Below, piece after piece: positions 8,557 to 16,620 of a stretch of DNA of 64,000 nucleotides; position 1 is the stretch's first letter; the number at the start of each line of letters is the position of its first letter. Below the pieces are notes generated by a model, which searched no databases, was not told the DNA's origin, and saw only the letters and a list, made by a program, of their open reading frames with translations. The stretch is from NCBI GenBank assembly GCA_036387335.1, contig DASVTZ010000203.1, forward strand, positions 62,001 to 126,000. The letters are read 5' to 3'. The position numbers and the translations under genes were made by a program. Source of the DNA: Longimicrobium sp. (GTDB taxonomy: Bacteria > Gemmatimonadota > Gemmatimonadetes > Longimicrobiales > Longimicrobiaceae).

Positions 8557-9353
8557 TGGAACTCGCCACGCAGGCCGGGGCCGGGGAGCTTCCCCGCCCG
8601 GCCGGCTCCACGTACCAGCCACACCTTCGGCCGCTGGGGTTCGGGGAGATCCTGGACGGCGCGTTCGTCCTGTACCGCCGCAACTTCGCCGCCTTCCTCA
8701 AGTTGTCCGCCCTTCCGCTGGCGCCCGTGCTGGCGTGCCAGCTCCTGCTGCTGGCGGCCGGCGTGAAGCAGTCCGGCGCGTGGCTGCTGCTCGCGGTCGT
8801 GGGCGGGCTCCCGGGCCTCCTGGCGTCCGGCGCGCTCATCTGCGCCACGGCGGACGCGTACGACGGGCTGCCGGTGGACGTCCGCCGCGCGTTCGCCACG
8901 TCGCGCGCACGCTACTGGACACTGCTGCGCGCGGCGATGGTGGCCGGGCTCGCGATCGCGGCTGCCCTCTTCCTGTTCATCATTCCGGGAATCATCGTCG
9001 CCGTCCGCTACTTCGCGGTGTCGCAGACGGCGGTTCTCGAAGACACCACGCCGCGTGAGGCGCGGCATCGCTCCACGCACCTGTCGCGCGGGGCGGGGTG
9101 GCTGATCCTGGGGATGATGGTGGTGCTGACCGTGATCGGGCGGCTCCCCGTCCTGGCGCAGCTCGTGTTCGGGCAGTGGCTTGGGGGCGGGTACGCGCAA
9201 TCGGGGCTGCGGCCGGTCGCCGAGCAACTGATCCTGATCCTGACGCTGCCGCTGACCACCGCCGCGCAGACGCTGCTGTACTTCGACCGACGCGTGCGCG
9301 TCGACGCCATGGACGTGCAGGCGGCGGTGCAGCGGATGGCGCTGGAGGGGTGA
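8556..9353 (+). CDS. Second GPDPase membrane-domain protein
   Basis: A 265-residue paralogue of the preceding protein: it has LRPLGFGEILDGAFVLYRRN near residue 26 and ends LLYFDRRVRVDAMDVQAAVQ, both echoing its neighbour. Several hydrophobic helices (for example LAIAAALFLFIIPGIIVAVR) indicate an integral membrane protein. The ATG overlaps the upstream stop by one base (TGATG), so translation is probably coupled. The pair may form a heteromeric membrane assembly; this is inference from tandem paralogy. Confidence 0.8.
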   Translation: MELATQAGAGELPRPAGSTYQPHLRPLGFGEILDGAFVLYRRNFAAFLKLSALPLAPVLACQLLLLAAGVKQSGAWLLLAVVGGLPGLLASGALICATADAYDGLPVDVRRAFATSRARYWTLLRAAMVAGLAIAAALFLFIIPGIIVAVRYFAVSQTAVLEDTTPREARHRSTHLSRGAGWLILGMMVVLTVIGRLPVLAQLVFGQWLGGGYAQSGLRPVAEQLILILTLPLTTAAQTLLYFDRRVRVDAMDVQAAVQRMALEG

Positions 9354-9355
9354 CG

Positions 9356-9985
9356 ATGCAGCTACCCGGCGTCGAGCAGGTGGACCGCGCGCTGCGCGAG
9401 GTGTACGCGCAGCCGGACTTCGTGGCGCAGACGAAGCCGCCGGGGCTGATGGACATGATCCGCGAGCAGATCCGCAAGGCGCTCGGCTGGATCATGGACC
9501 GGCTGAGCGGCATCGCCGCCGTCGAGAAGGCGGGGCCCGTCGTCTTCTACATCATGGCCGTGCTCCTGGCCGCGGCCGCCATCGGCCTCCTGGCGCACCT
9601 CTTCTACACCAGCGGCGTCGCCTTCTCGAGCGAGCGCGGCCCCGGCCCCGGTGAGGACGGCGAGGCGCTGGGGGGCCCGCGCACCGCGGCGGACTGGGAG
9701 GGCGCGGCCCGGCGCGCCGCTGGCGAGGGGCGCCTGCGCGAAGCGTCGCTGGCTCTCTACAATGCGCTGGTGCTGCGGCTGGACGCCCGCGGCGCGCTGC
9801 GCTTCGACCCGGCCAAGACGCCGGGCGACTACCGCCGCGAGGTGAGGGCAAACCCCGAGGTGGCGCGCCCCTTCGCCGCGTTCGTGCGCGGCTTCGAGCC
9901 GGTGGTCTTCGGCGGGCGGGCGCTGGACCCGGACGGCTATGAGCGGCTCCGCGCCGCCGCCGGCGAGGCGGGCGCGCGTGGGTAG
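9356..9985 (+). CDS. DUF4129 domain protein
   Basis: 209 residues. An N-terminal amphipathic region (residues 1-55) is followed by one membrane helix (VVFYIMAVLLAAAAIGLLAH) and a C-terminal cytoplasmic helical domain with WEGAARRAAGEGRLREASLA, LALYNALVLRLDARGAL and PGDYRREVR, the hallmark of DUF4129. Such domains recur beside MoxR ATPases and DUF58 proteins, as here. The start follows the previous stop by two bases; a GTG two codons earlier is an alternative. Confidence 0.8.
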   Translation: MQLPGVEQVDRALREVYAQPDFVAQTKPPGLMDMIREQIRKALGWIMDRLSGIAAVEKAGPVVFYIMAVLLAAAAIGLLAHLFYTSGVAFSSERGPGPGEDGEALGGPRTAADWEGAARRAAGEGRLREASLALYNALVLRLDARGALRFDPAKTPGDYRREVRANPEVARPFAAFVRGFEPVVFGGRALDPDGYERLRAAAGEAGARG

Positions 9986-11150
9986 CCGCCGCGACATGCT
10001 GGTGCTGGGGCTGCTCTTCCTGGTGGTCGCCCTCCTCTCCACCCTGGCCACGCCGCAGCGGCAGGAGTCGGCCGATCCGCGCCCCTCCTCCTTCCACTCC
10101 ACACGGTGGGGTACGCGGGCGCTGCACGACCTGCTGGGCCGCCTGAAGATGAAGACGGGCCGCCGCCTGACGCCCTACGTGGACGCGGACTCGCTCGCGG
10201 GGACGCTGGTGCTGGTGGATCCCAGCGAGGGCGTCTCCCCCGCCGAGATCCACGCACTGGCGCAGTGGGTGCGCGCCGGCGGCACCCTGATCTACGTCGC
10301 GGGACGGCGGGACGACGTGGCCGACTCGCTCGGGCTGCAGCTCCGCGATCTCAAGGGCGATACGCTGCGGATGTGGGGCGCGGAGACCGAGGTGCGCACG
10401 GCCCTCGCCGCGCGCCACGCGTGGACTGCCGGAGTGGTCAAAGTGGACGGATTCCGCCGCACCTTCGCGCCCCGCTCCCCCGCGCTGGCGCGGGCCGGCG
10501 CGGCGCGGCTGCTGGCGGTGGGCGAGCGGCCGGTTGCGGCCACCTTCCCTCTGGGACGCGGGCGGGTGGTGGCGTGGAGCGATCCGCGCCCGCTCGTCAA
10601 CGACACGTTGCGCGGGAGCGGCGCCGCGCCGGTCTTCGCGCGGGCGGCGGCGGAGCTGGCGCGCGGCGGGCGCACGGTGTACTTCGACGAGTACCACCAC
10701 GGCTACCGGGGCGGCGGCAGCGCCGTGGCGGGCACGCTGCGCTTTCTTCGCGACCGCCCGTGGGGGCACGCGGCGCTGCAGTGGTTCGCGGCGGCGCTGG
10801 GGCTGCTCCTGCTGGCGGGGCGGCGCTTCGGCGCTCCCCTGGCGCCCGCGCCCGCACTGCGGCGCTCGCCGCTGGAGCACGTGGAGGCGCTGGCCGGCGC
10901 GTACCGGCAGGGCGGCGCACGGCGCACCGCGCGCCGCCTGCTGCTGGCCGGGCTGGCGCGCCGCATGGGCCGCCGCCCGCCGCGCGAAGGCACGGGCGAG
11001 CGCGAGACGCTGGAGAAGCTGACCTCGTTCGCCTCCGCGGGTCCTGCCGCGGCGGCGCTGAGGGAAGAATGGAAGAAGGGTGACGCCGCCGACCTGGTGG
11101 CGCTCTCACGCGACGTGGACCGACTCCTGGAAGAGGCGAAACGAACGTGA
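9978..11150 (+). CDS. DUF4350 domain membrane protein
   Basis: The 390-residue product begins with a GTG inside the previous gene (8-base overlap). A first membrane helix (MLVLGLLFLVVALLSTLA) is followed by a periplasmic DUF4350-like domain with STRWGTRALHDLLGRL, TLVLVDPSEGVSPAEIHAL and WVRAGGTLIYVAG, then a second helix (ALQWFAAALGLLLLAG) and a cytoplasmic tail rich in Arg and Glu. The fold resembles a glutamine-amidotransferase-like sandwich without an obvious catalytic triad. It may act as a scaffold for the downstream MoxR/DUF58 proteins. Confidence 0.8.
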   Translation: MGSRRDMLVLGLLFLVVALLSTLATPQRQESADPRPSSFHSTRWGTRALHDLLGRLKMKTGRRLTPYVDADSLAGTLVLVDPSEGVSPAEIHALAQWVRAGGTLIYVAGRRDDVADSLGLQLRDLKGDTLRMWGAETEVRTALAARHAWTAGVVKVDGFRRTFAPRSPALARAGAARLLAVGERPVAATFPLGRGRVVAWSDPRPLVNDTLRGSGAAPVFARAAAELARGGRTVYFDEYHHGYRGGGSAVAGTLRFLRDRPWGHAALQWFAAALGLLLLAGRRFGAPLAPAPALRRSPLEHVEALAGAYRQGGARRTARRLLLAGLARRMGRRPPREGTGERETLEKLTSFASAGPAAAALREEWKKGDAADLVALSRDVDRLLEEAKRT

Positions 11151-12118
11151 CGATCCTGGAAACGCCGGCCGCCCCCGGCGACCGCGCGCAGGCCGTGCTG
11201 GACCGGCTGGGCACCGTGGTGCTGGGGCAGGAAGACGTGCTCCGCCAGATGATGGTGGCGCTGCTGGCCGGCGGGCACGCCCTGATGGAAGGAGTCCCCG
11301 GCACCGCCAAGACGCTCTCCATCCGCTCGCTGGCGCTGGCGCTGGAGCTGCGCTTCGGGCGGGTGCAGTTCACCCCGGACCTGATGCCCACCGACCTGGT
11401 GGGCGTCAACATGCTGGACGAGCTCAAGCGCGAGTTCGTCTACCATCCCGGCCCCATCTTCACCGACCTGCTGCTGGCGGACGAGATCAACCGCGCCCCC
11501 GCCAAGACGCAGGCCGCCCTGCTGGAGGCGATGGCCGAGCGGCAGGTGACGGTGGACGGCAGGACGCGCGTCCTCCCCGCCTCCTTCACCGTCTTCGCGT
11601 CGCAGAACCCGGTGGAGTACGAGGGGACGTACCCGCTCCCCGAGGCGCAGCTCGACCGCTTCCTTCTCAAGATCGTCATCGGCTACCCGGGCCACGACGC
11701 CGAGCGCGCCATCCTGGACCGCTACGCCGAGGGCTTCAGCGCCGACCGTGTGGAGAGCTACGGCCTGGCGCCCATGATGTCGGCCGCGGAGCTGATCGGG
11801 CTGCGGCAGGCGGTGGCGGCGGTACACGTGGAGCCGGCGGTGCGCGACTACGTCACCCGCATCGTGCGCGCGACCCGCGAGGAGCCGACGCTGGCGCTGG
11901 GCGCGTCGCCGCGGGCGAGCGTGGCCCTCTTTCTGGCCTCGCGCGCCGAAGCCTTCCTCTCCGGCCGCGACTTCGTGACGCCGGACGACGTGAAGGCGCT
12001 CGTCCTTCCCGTCCTGCGCCACCGCGTGATCCTGACCCCCGAGGCTGAGGTGGAGGGGCAGACGGTGGACGAGCGGCTGAACGGGCTCCTGCAGACGCTT
12101 CCGGCGCCCATCCGGTGA
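11147..12118 (+). CDS. MoxR-family AAA+ ATPase
   Basis: A 323-residue AAA+ ATPase with Walker A GVPGTAKT (about residue 46), FTPDLMPTDLVG, Walker B LLLADEINRAPAKTQAALLE and sensor region FASQNPVEYEGTYPLPEAQL, followed by DRFLLKI. These are exact MoxR hallmarks. MoxR ATPases act as chaperones for maturation of complexes, usually with VWA/DUF58 partners; the next gene is DUF58. The start is a GTG overlapping the previous stop by four bases. Confidence 0.92.
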   Translation: MTILETPAAPGDRAQAVLDRLGTVVLGQEDVLRQMMVALLAGGHALMEGVPGTAKTLSIRSLALALELRFGRVQFTPDLMPTDLVGVNMLDELKREFVYHPGPIFTDLLLADEINRAPAKTQAALLEAMAERQVTVDGRTRVLPASFTVFASQNPVEYEGTYPLPEAQLDRFLLKIVIGYPGHDAERAILDRYAEGFSADRVESYGLAPMMSAAELIGLRQAVAAVHVEPAVRDYVTRIVRATREEPTLALGASPRASVALFLASRAEAFLSGRDFVTPDDVKALVLPVLRHRVILTPEAEVEGQTVDERLNGLLQTLPAPIR

Positions 12119-13434
12119 GCCGCAAGCCCCGCCGGGAGTGGGCGCCCGGCGTCCTTCCGTCGCACCGCTTCCTCATCGTGCTGGCGGGCGCGGCGCTCCT
12201 CCACCCGCTGAGCACCGCGGGCGCGCTGGCGGCGGACGCCCTCCTCCTGGTCCTCTTCGCCGTGGATGCCATCCTGGCGCCCCGCGCGCTGCGGGTGGAG
12301 CGGCGCGCGCCCCGCCGCGTCTCGCTCAACGCCGAGGCGGAGGTCACGCTCTCGGTCCAGAACAACGGCCCCCGCCCGACCCACCTGCGCATCACCGACG
12401 ACCTCCCGCCGATCCTTACCAGGCTGGACGGCGACGTGCGCGAGCTCACCATCCGCCCCGGCCACACCGAGCGCGCCACCTACCGCGTCCGCGCCGCGCG
12501 CCGCGGCGACGCGCAGTTCGGTGACGTTCACCTGCGCGTCTTGGGCCCGCTCGGCCTCGCGTGGAGGCAGCGCCGCGTCACGCGCGAGGACGCCGTGCGC
12601 GTGCAGCCGGGAGTGGCCGAGCTGCGCCGCTACCGCCTGCTGGGCCTCCACAACCGCCTGCGCGACGCCGGCTTCCGCGCCGTCCGCCAGCGCGGCGAGG
12701 GCGGCTCCTTCGAGAGCCTGCGCGAGTACGTGCGCGGCGACGACCCGCGCAGCATGGACTGGAAGGCGAGCGCGCGCCGCGGGCAGATGATCGTGCGTCA
12801 GTTCCAGGTGGAGAAGCGGCAGAACGTGATGATCGCCATCGACGCCGGCCGCCTGATGACGCAGAAGATCGGCGGCCAGGAGCGCCTCGACTATGCCCTG
12901 ACCGCCGCCCTGCTGCTGGCCGACGTGGCCGCGCTGCACGGCGACCTCGTCGGGCTCCTCGTCTTCAGCGACCGCGTCACGCAGTACCTGCCGCCGAGCA
13001 AGGCCTCCCTCTCGCGCATGGCGGACGCGCTGGGCGACGTGCACGCGAAGATGGTGGAGCCCAACTACCCGGCGGCGTTCACCTACCTGGCGCACCAGCT
13101 CCGCCGCCGCTCTCTGCTGGTGATGTTCACGGACATCATCGACGCGCGAGCCTCTTCCGCGCTGGTGGCGCACCTGGGCCGCGCGGCGGAGCGGCACCTC
13201 CCCATCGCCGTCGCCATCCGCAACCCCGAGCTGGAAGCCGCCGCCACCCTCGCCGCCAAAGACGAGGCCGACGTCTTCCGCCGCGCCGCCGCCGAGGAGC
13301 TACTCCAGGCCCGCGCCGCCGCGCTCGCCGCCATGCAGCGCGCCGGCGTGTTGGTCGCGGACACCCGCCCCACGGACGCCGTGCCCTCGGCGGTGAACCG
13401 CTACCTGGACGTGAAGCGGCGGGGGTTGTTGTAG
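12115..13434 (+). CDS. DUF58 (VWA-like) domain protein
   Basis: 439 residues from a GTG that overlaps the moxR-like stop by four bases. One or two N-terminal membrane helices are followed by a beta-sandwich region and the DUF58 core FESLREYVRGDDPRSMDWKA, RRGQMIVRQFQVEKRQNVMI and AIDAGRLM, the last resembling a degenerate MIDAS strand. This is the canonical partner of MoxR ATPases. It ends the operon and is followed within 20 bases by a large hairpin that may serve as terminator. Confidence 0.9.
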   Translation: MSRKPRREWAPGVLPSHRFLIVLAGAALLHPLSTAGALAADALLLVLFAVDAILAPRALRVERRAPRRVSLNAEAEVTLSVQNNGPRPTHLRITDDLPPILTRLDGDVRELTIRPGHTERATYRVRAARRGDAQFGDVHLRVLGPLGLAWRQRRVTREDAVRVQPGVAELRRYRLLGLHNRLRDAGFRAVRQRGEGGSFESLREYVRGDDPRSMDWKASARRGQMIVRQFQVEKRQNVMIAIDAGRLMTQKIGGQERLDYALTAALLLADVAALHGDLVGLLVFSDRVTQYLPPSKASLSRMADALGDVHAKMVEPNYPAAFTYLAHQLRRRSLLVMFTDIIDARASSALVAHLGRAAERHLPIAVAIRNPELEAAATLAAKDEADVFRRAAAEELLQARAAALAAMQRAGVLVADTRPTDAVPSAVNRYLDVKRRGLL

Positions 13435-13451
13435 GGCCCTCACCCCCCCGG

Positions 13452-13693
13452 CCCCCCTCTCTCGATAACAGGAGAGGCTGGCGCCTCTGTTATCGAGAGA
13501 GGGGGGAGATCGTCCAGTCCCGGAACGCGTAGGGGCGCGATTCATCGCGCCCGTGCCCGCCCCCGCTCCGTCCGCCGCCCCACGCGCACGAATCCCGTAG
13601 GGGCAGACCTGCGTGTCTGCCCGCCCTCGCCGCCGCACCTCCCCCCGCCCCTCGCACCCCGAAACCCGTAGGGGCCGCCCCGCGTGGCTGCCC
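13452..13693. repeat. Composite hairpin array, copy 1 (hairpins A-B-C-D)
   Basis: Four hairpins follow one another just after the DUF58 stop. A: CTCTCTCGATAACAG and its complement (13452-13506). B: GGGCGCGA-TTCA-TCGCGCCC (13533-13552). C: GGGCAGAC-CTGCGT-GTCTGCCC (13601-13622). D: GGGGCCGCCCCGCGTGGCTGCC (13671-13692). B, C and D are each preceded by GTAGG. The same four elements recur in the same order and orientation at about 59961-60210. The first hairpin probably doubles as transcription terminator. Loops and spacers differ while stems are conserved, as expected for structured repeats. Confidence 0.8.
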
Positions 13694-13744
13694 GTGCCCG
13701 CCCGCGCCCCGTCCCCGATAGCCCTGCACCAATGCACGCCAACA

Positions 13745-13808
13745 CCCCCACCCCCAAGGCAGGTTTTGGGGGAGGGGGATGCGTCGCGGAGCGACGCTGG
13801 GGGTGGGG
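13745..13808. repeat. G-rich hairpin element E, copy 1
   Basis: A C-run, GGCAGGTTTTGGGGG, then GCGTCGC-GGA-GCGACGC (13781-13797) and a G-run form a strongly structured element lying right at the end of the OLD-family gene. A 51-base core is identical except for one base to the copy at about 50045-50098, which sits at the same position relative to another minus-strand gene end. Confidence 0.75.
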
Positions 13809-13810
13809 CC

Positions 13811-15676
13811 TCACGCCGCCGGCTTCCGCTCCTTCCTCTCCACCCGCTCCGTGCGCGGCCCTGTCCTCGCGGCAGCACTCACCCCCCGCCCCAGCTCCGC
13901 CACCCCCTCCACCGCACCCACGTCCTCGTCCTCCTCGGGCGGGGCGATCTGGTGGGCGACGTCGATGACCTCGTCGGCCATGCCGCGGCGGTGCGGGTCG
14001 GCGATCCAGGCGGCGAGGCGCTGCATGAACTTCCACACCCCGCCGCCCGCCGGCCGCATGTAGTCGGGCGACGTCGGGTCGGTTCCCATGCGGTGGAAGA
14101 CCTGCGTCAGCCACTCCGGCCCGTGCCCACCCACCTCCAGCTCGGGCAGCCAGTTCTCCAGCTCCCCCACCGGCACCACGAAGAGGCCGTATTCCGCCAG
14201 CCCGGCCAGCAGCGCGTCCGCCTGCTGGCGTGCACCGCGCGGGAGCGTGTAGATGCCGCCCGACTTGTAGTCCTCGTTGCGCATCTCCTGGTGGAGGCGC
14301 TTGCGGCGCTCCTCCCACGGCTCCCAGAAGACGGGCGGAACGAAGCCCGCGCGCATCAGCTCGCGGAAGTCTTCCTTCCCCTTGAAGATGTCCAGGTCCA
14401 CCAGCGCCACGGCGGGGATCCCCATCTCGCGCAGGGGGCGCACGATGCGGCGGATCGTCTGCTTGTTCTGCGCGTTGAGGAAGACGCAGCCGTCCGCCCC
14501 TCCGCGCCGCGCGCCCAGCAGCCGCTCGTTCATTTCGGCGTAGAAGACGCGGTCGGCGTCCGCTTCGCAGACGATGGCGCCCTCGTGGAAGAGCGCCCCC
14601 AGCACCCCCGTGGAGCGGAGGAGCGGGTCGCGCATCATCGTCTGCAGCTTGTCCGCGGAGAGCAGGCGCGCGCTGGCGACACCCGAGCGCCACGTCAGGC
14701 GCACGATGTTCACGCGCTTGCCGCTCTGGATGCACCCCATCACGAAGTCGGGCGAGTGCGTGGAGGCGAGCAGGTTGGCCCCGCGCTCGGCCGCGAGCTC
14801 CGTCAGGCGCTTCCCCAGCTTGCGGATGAGCGGCGGGTGCAGGAAGGCCTCCGGCTCGTCCACCAGCATCAGCCGGTAGTCGGCGCTCATCACCGCCGCG
14901 GTCAAGCCGGTGAAGGCGCGCACCCCGTCACTCATGGTGGCGATGTCGTGCGCGCGGCCGTGGAAGGCGCGGGCACGCTCGTCCAGCGCCTGCTCCTCCG
15001 CCAGGTCCAGCGGCGCACGCTCGGACATGCGGATGCGGAAGCGCGGGCTTCCCGTGGGATCGATGGTGAAGTACAGCCCCAGCGCATCGGCCGTGATCTC
15101 GCGGATGCGCTCGCGGGCCGCATCGTCCTTGAAGAGCGCGGCCAGGTGGTTGGCGGGATTCGCCTGCAGGTCGCGCGCGAGCCTTGGCTGCGTGAGGGCG
15201 AGGCGCGTCTGCCCGTCCAGCCGCAGGGTGAACAGCGACAGGAACTCGCGGCTCACCATGCGGAGCTCCTCGCCGCTGAGGCCGCCGCCGTGCTCCACCG
15301 CCGCCCGAAGCGCCGCCAGGTTCACGAGCTGTTCGCGCGGAGTCTCCAGCAGGTCTGTGGCGCGCTTTCCGCCCTCCTCGTCGCGCGCCATCAGCCGCAG
15401 CACGCGCACCCAGCCTTCGTCCACCGGCTCGCCCTCCACCTCGCGCGAGCGCACCATCCGCTCCACCGTCTCCGCATCGGGAAGATAGGGGGTGATGGAG
15501 CGCACGATGTGCAGGAGCGAGGGGTCGCCGCTCTCGATCAGCGCCTCCAGCTCGCGCAGCGCCAGGCTCTTCCCCGAGTTGTTGGGCCCGACGAAAACCG
15601 TCATCGGCCCCGGCGCGAAGCTGAGCGCGGGCTCGCCGGGTGCGGCACCGAAGCGAAGGGTGACGTTGCGCAGCAT
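13811..15676 (-). CDS. OLD-family ATPase/TOPRIM nuclease
   Basis: 621 residues. The N-terminal ABC-type ATPase has Walker A GPNNSGKS (residues 30-37), signature MSDGVRAF (about 248), Walker B LMLVDEPEAFLHP (about 269) and the switch His in STHSP (307). It is followed by a TOPRIM-like nuclease region: Glu371 in CEADADRVFYAE and the Asp pair in VALVDLDIFKG (427 and 429). This order is that of OLD (overcoming lysogenization defect) proteins. No UvrD-like helicase is adjacent, so it is not a Gabija-type pair. The likely role is DNA cleavage or nicking in phage or plasmid defence; that is inference from the family. It is isolated, convergent with the DUF58 operon. Confidence 0.8.
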   Translation of the reverse strand: MLRNVTLRFGAAPGEPALSFAPGPMTVFVGPNNSGKSLALRELEALIESGDPSLLHIVRSITPYLPDAETVERMVRSREVEGEPVDEGWVRVLRLMARDEEGGKRATDLLETPREQLVNLAALRAAVEHGGGLSGEELRMVSREFLSLFTLRLDGQTRLALTQPRLARDLQANPANHLAALFKDDAARERIREITADALGLYFTIDPTGSPRFRIRMSERAPLDLAEEQALDERARAFHGRAHDIATMSDGVRAFTGLTAAVMSADYRLMLVDEPEAFLHPPLIRKLGKRLTELAAERGANLLASTHSPDFVMGCIQSGKRVNIVRLTWRSGVASARLLSADKLQTMMRDPLLRSTGVLGALFHEGAIVCEADADRVFYAEMNERLLGARRGGADGCVFLNAQNKQTIRRIVRPLREMGIPAVALVDLDIFKGKEDFRELMRAGFVPPVFWEPWEERRKRLHQEMRNEDYKSGGIYTLPRGARQQADALLAGLAEYGLFVVPVGELENWLPELEVGGHGPEWLTQVFHRMGTDPTSPDYMRPAGGGVWKFMQRLAAWIADPHRRGMADEVIDVAHQIAPPEEDEDVGAVEGVAELGRGVSAAARTGPRTERVERKERKPAA

Positions 15677-15852
15677 CGCGAGTCGGGTGCGGGCTCCGGT
15701 GCCGGCGGAAAAGCCGGGCGCCGAACGCCGGATATCCCCGCTTCAAACGCGAGAAGCGAGCCAGCCACGTGCCACCCGCCCCCCTTGCAGAACCCGCCCG
15801 CGGGCCGCACCGTCAGGCATCCGCCACCCCTCTCCGCCCTTCACCGCGACCC

Positions 15853-16314
15853 ATGAAACACACCGTACCGGCGCTCCTCCTCGTCATCCTTGCCGCCTGC
15901 CCCACCGCCTCCGTGCACCGCCCCGAGCTGGAGATGCGCCTGGCTGCCTCCCCCGAAGTCCCCCGCGCCGGCGACACGCTGCGCCTGACCGCCACGCTGG
16001 CCAACCCGTTCGACGAGCCGATCGAGGTGGAAGCGCGCTGCACCCCCGCCGTCGTCTTCAGCGTCGTGCCCGCGGACCGCAGCCGGGTCGCGCACAAGAC
16101 CTCGGAGTCGTGGCCCTGCGGGGTCGCGGGGGAGCGCTACCGCCTCGCGCCGGGCGACTCCGTGTCCTTTCACGACCGCTGGGTCGCCGATTCCGACGGC
16201 GCCTTCACCGTCACCGCGTCCATCGGCGAGCATTACGTGGTGCGCGGGGAGCGGCGCGCGTTCAAGACCGGCCACGCGTTCGCGCCCGTCACCGTGCGCG
16301 TGGCGCCGCGCTGA
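15853..16314 (+). CDS. Exported lipoprotein with BsuPI-like beta domain
   Basis: A 153-residue protein with signal MKHTVPALLLVILAAC, the Cys following LAA as in a lipobox. The mature part reads LRLTATLANPFDEPIEVEAR, VVFSVVPADR and YRLAPGDSVSFHDRWVADSD, the order of strands seen in BsuPI-type (intracellular proteinase inhibitor) beta-sandwiches, which occur widely in exported proteins. Divergent from the OLD-like gene. Function unknown; no neighbour gives a clue. Confidence 0.65.
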   Translation: MKHTVPALLLVILAACPTASVHRPELEMRLAASPEVPRAGDTLRLTATLANPFDEPIEVEARCTPAVVFSVVPADRSRVAHKTSESWPCGVAGERYRLAPGDSVSFHDRWVADSDGAFTVTASIGEHYVVRGERRAFKTGHAFAPVTVRVAPR

Positions 16315-16324
16315 AAACAGCGGG

Positions 16325-16502
16325 TCTCACGCGGAGACGCGGAGGGCGCGGAGAATCGCGACCGCATGGCTCACACAGAGACACAGAGCCACAGAGGAAG
16401 AACAGCAAGAGGGTTCTCTGTGGCTTGCGGTTCTCTCTGTGTTCTCTGTGTGAGGCTCTTCCAGGCTGTTTCTCTCTGCGTCTCCGCGTCTCCGCGTGAG
16501 CC
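16325..16502. repeat. Long two-stem inverted repeat of short tandem units
   Basis: The 306-base gap between the lipoprotein and the MFS gene is mostly a large palindrome. The outer arms are CTCACGCGGAGACGCGGAG (from 16326) and CTCCGCGTCTCCGCGTGAG (ending 16500). The inner arms are GGCTCACACAGAGACACAGA (from 16368) and TCTCTGTGTTCTCTGTGTGA (ending about 16454). Each arm is itself built of near-repeated 8-mers (ACGCGGAG, ACACAGAG). The structure could act as a transcription barrier between the two genes. See the other members at 18106, 45190 and 49472. Confidence 0.75.
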
Positions 16503-16620
16503 ATTCTGTTGGAGCCTGTACGCCGCGCCGGCCTCCGCGGTACGAGGGATGCAAACGCACCGCGCACCCGGCCCCCGGACTGTTCGGAGGCCGGGCTCAC
16601 TTCCGTCCCGGCATCGTCGC

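Noticed and set aside
16366-16620. N-terminal extension of the MFS protein
   Set aside because: The extension translates the intergenic palindrome; the conserved first helix begins just after the GTG at 16621.
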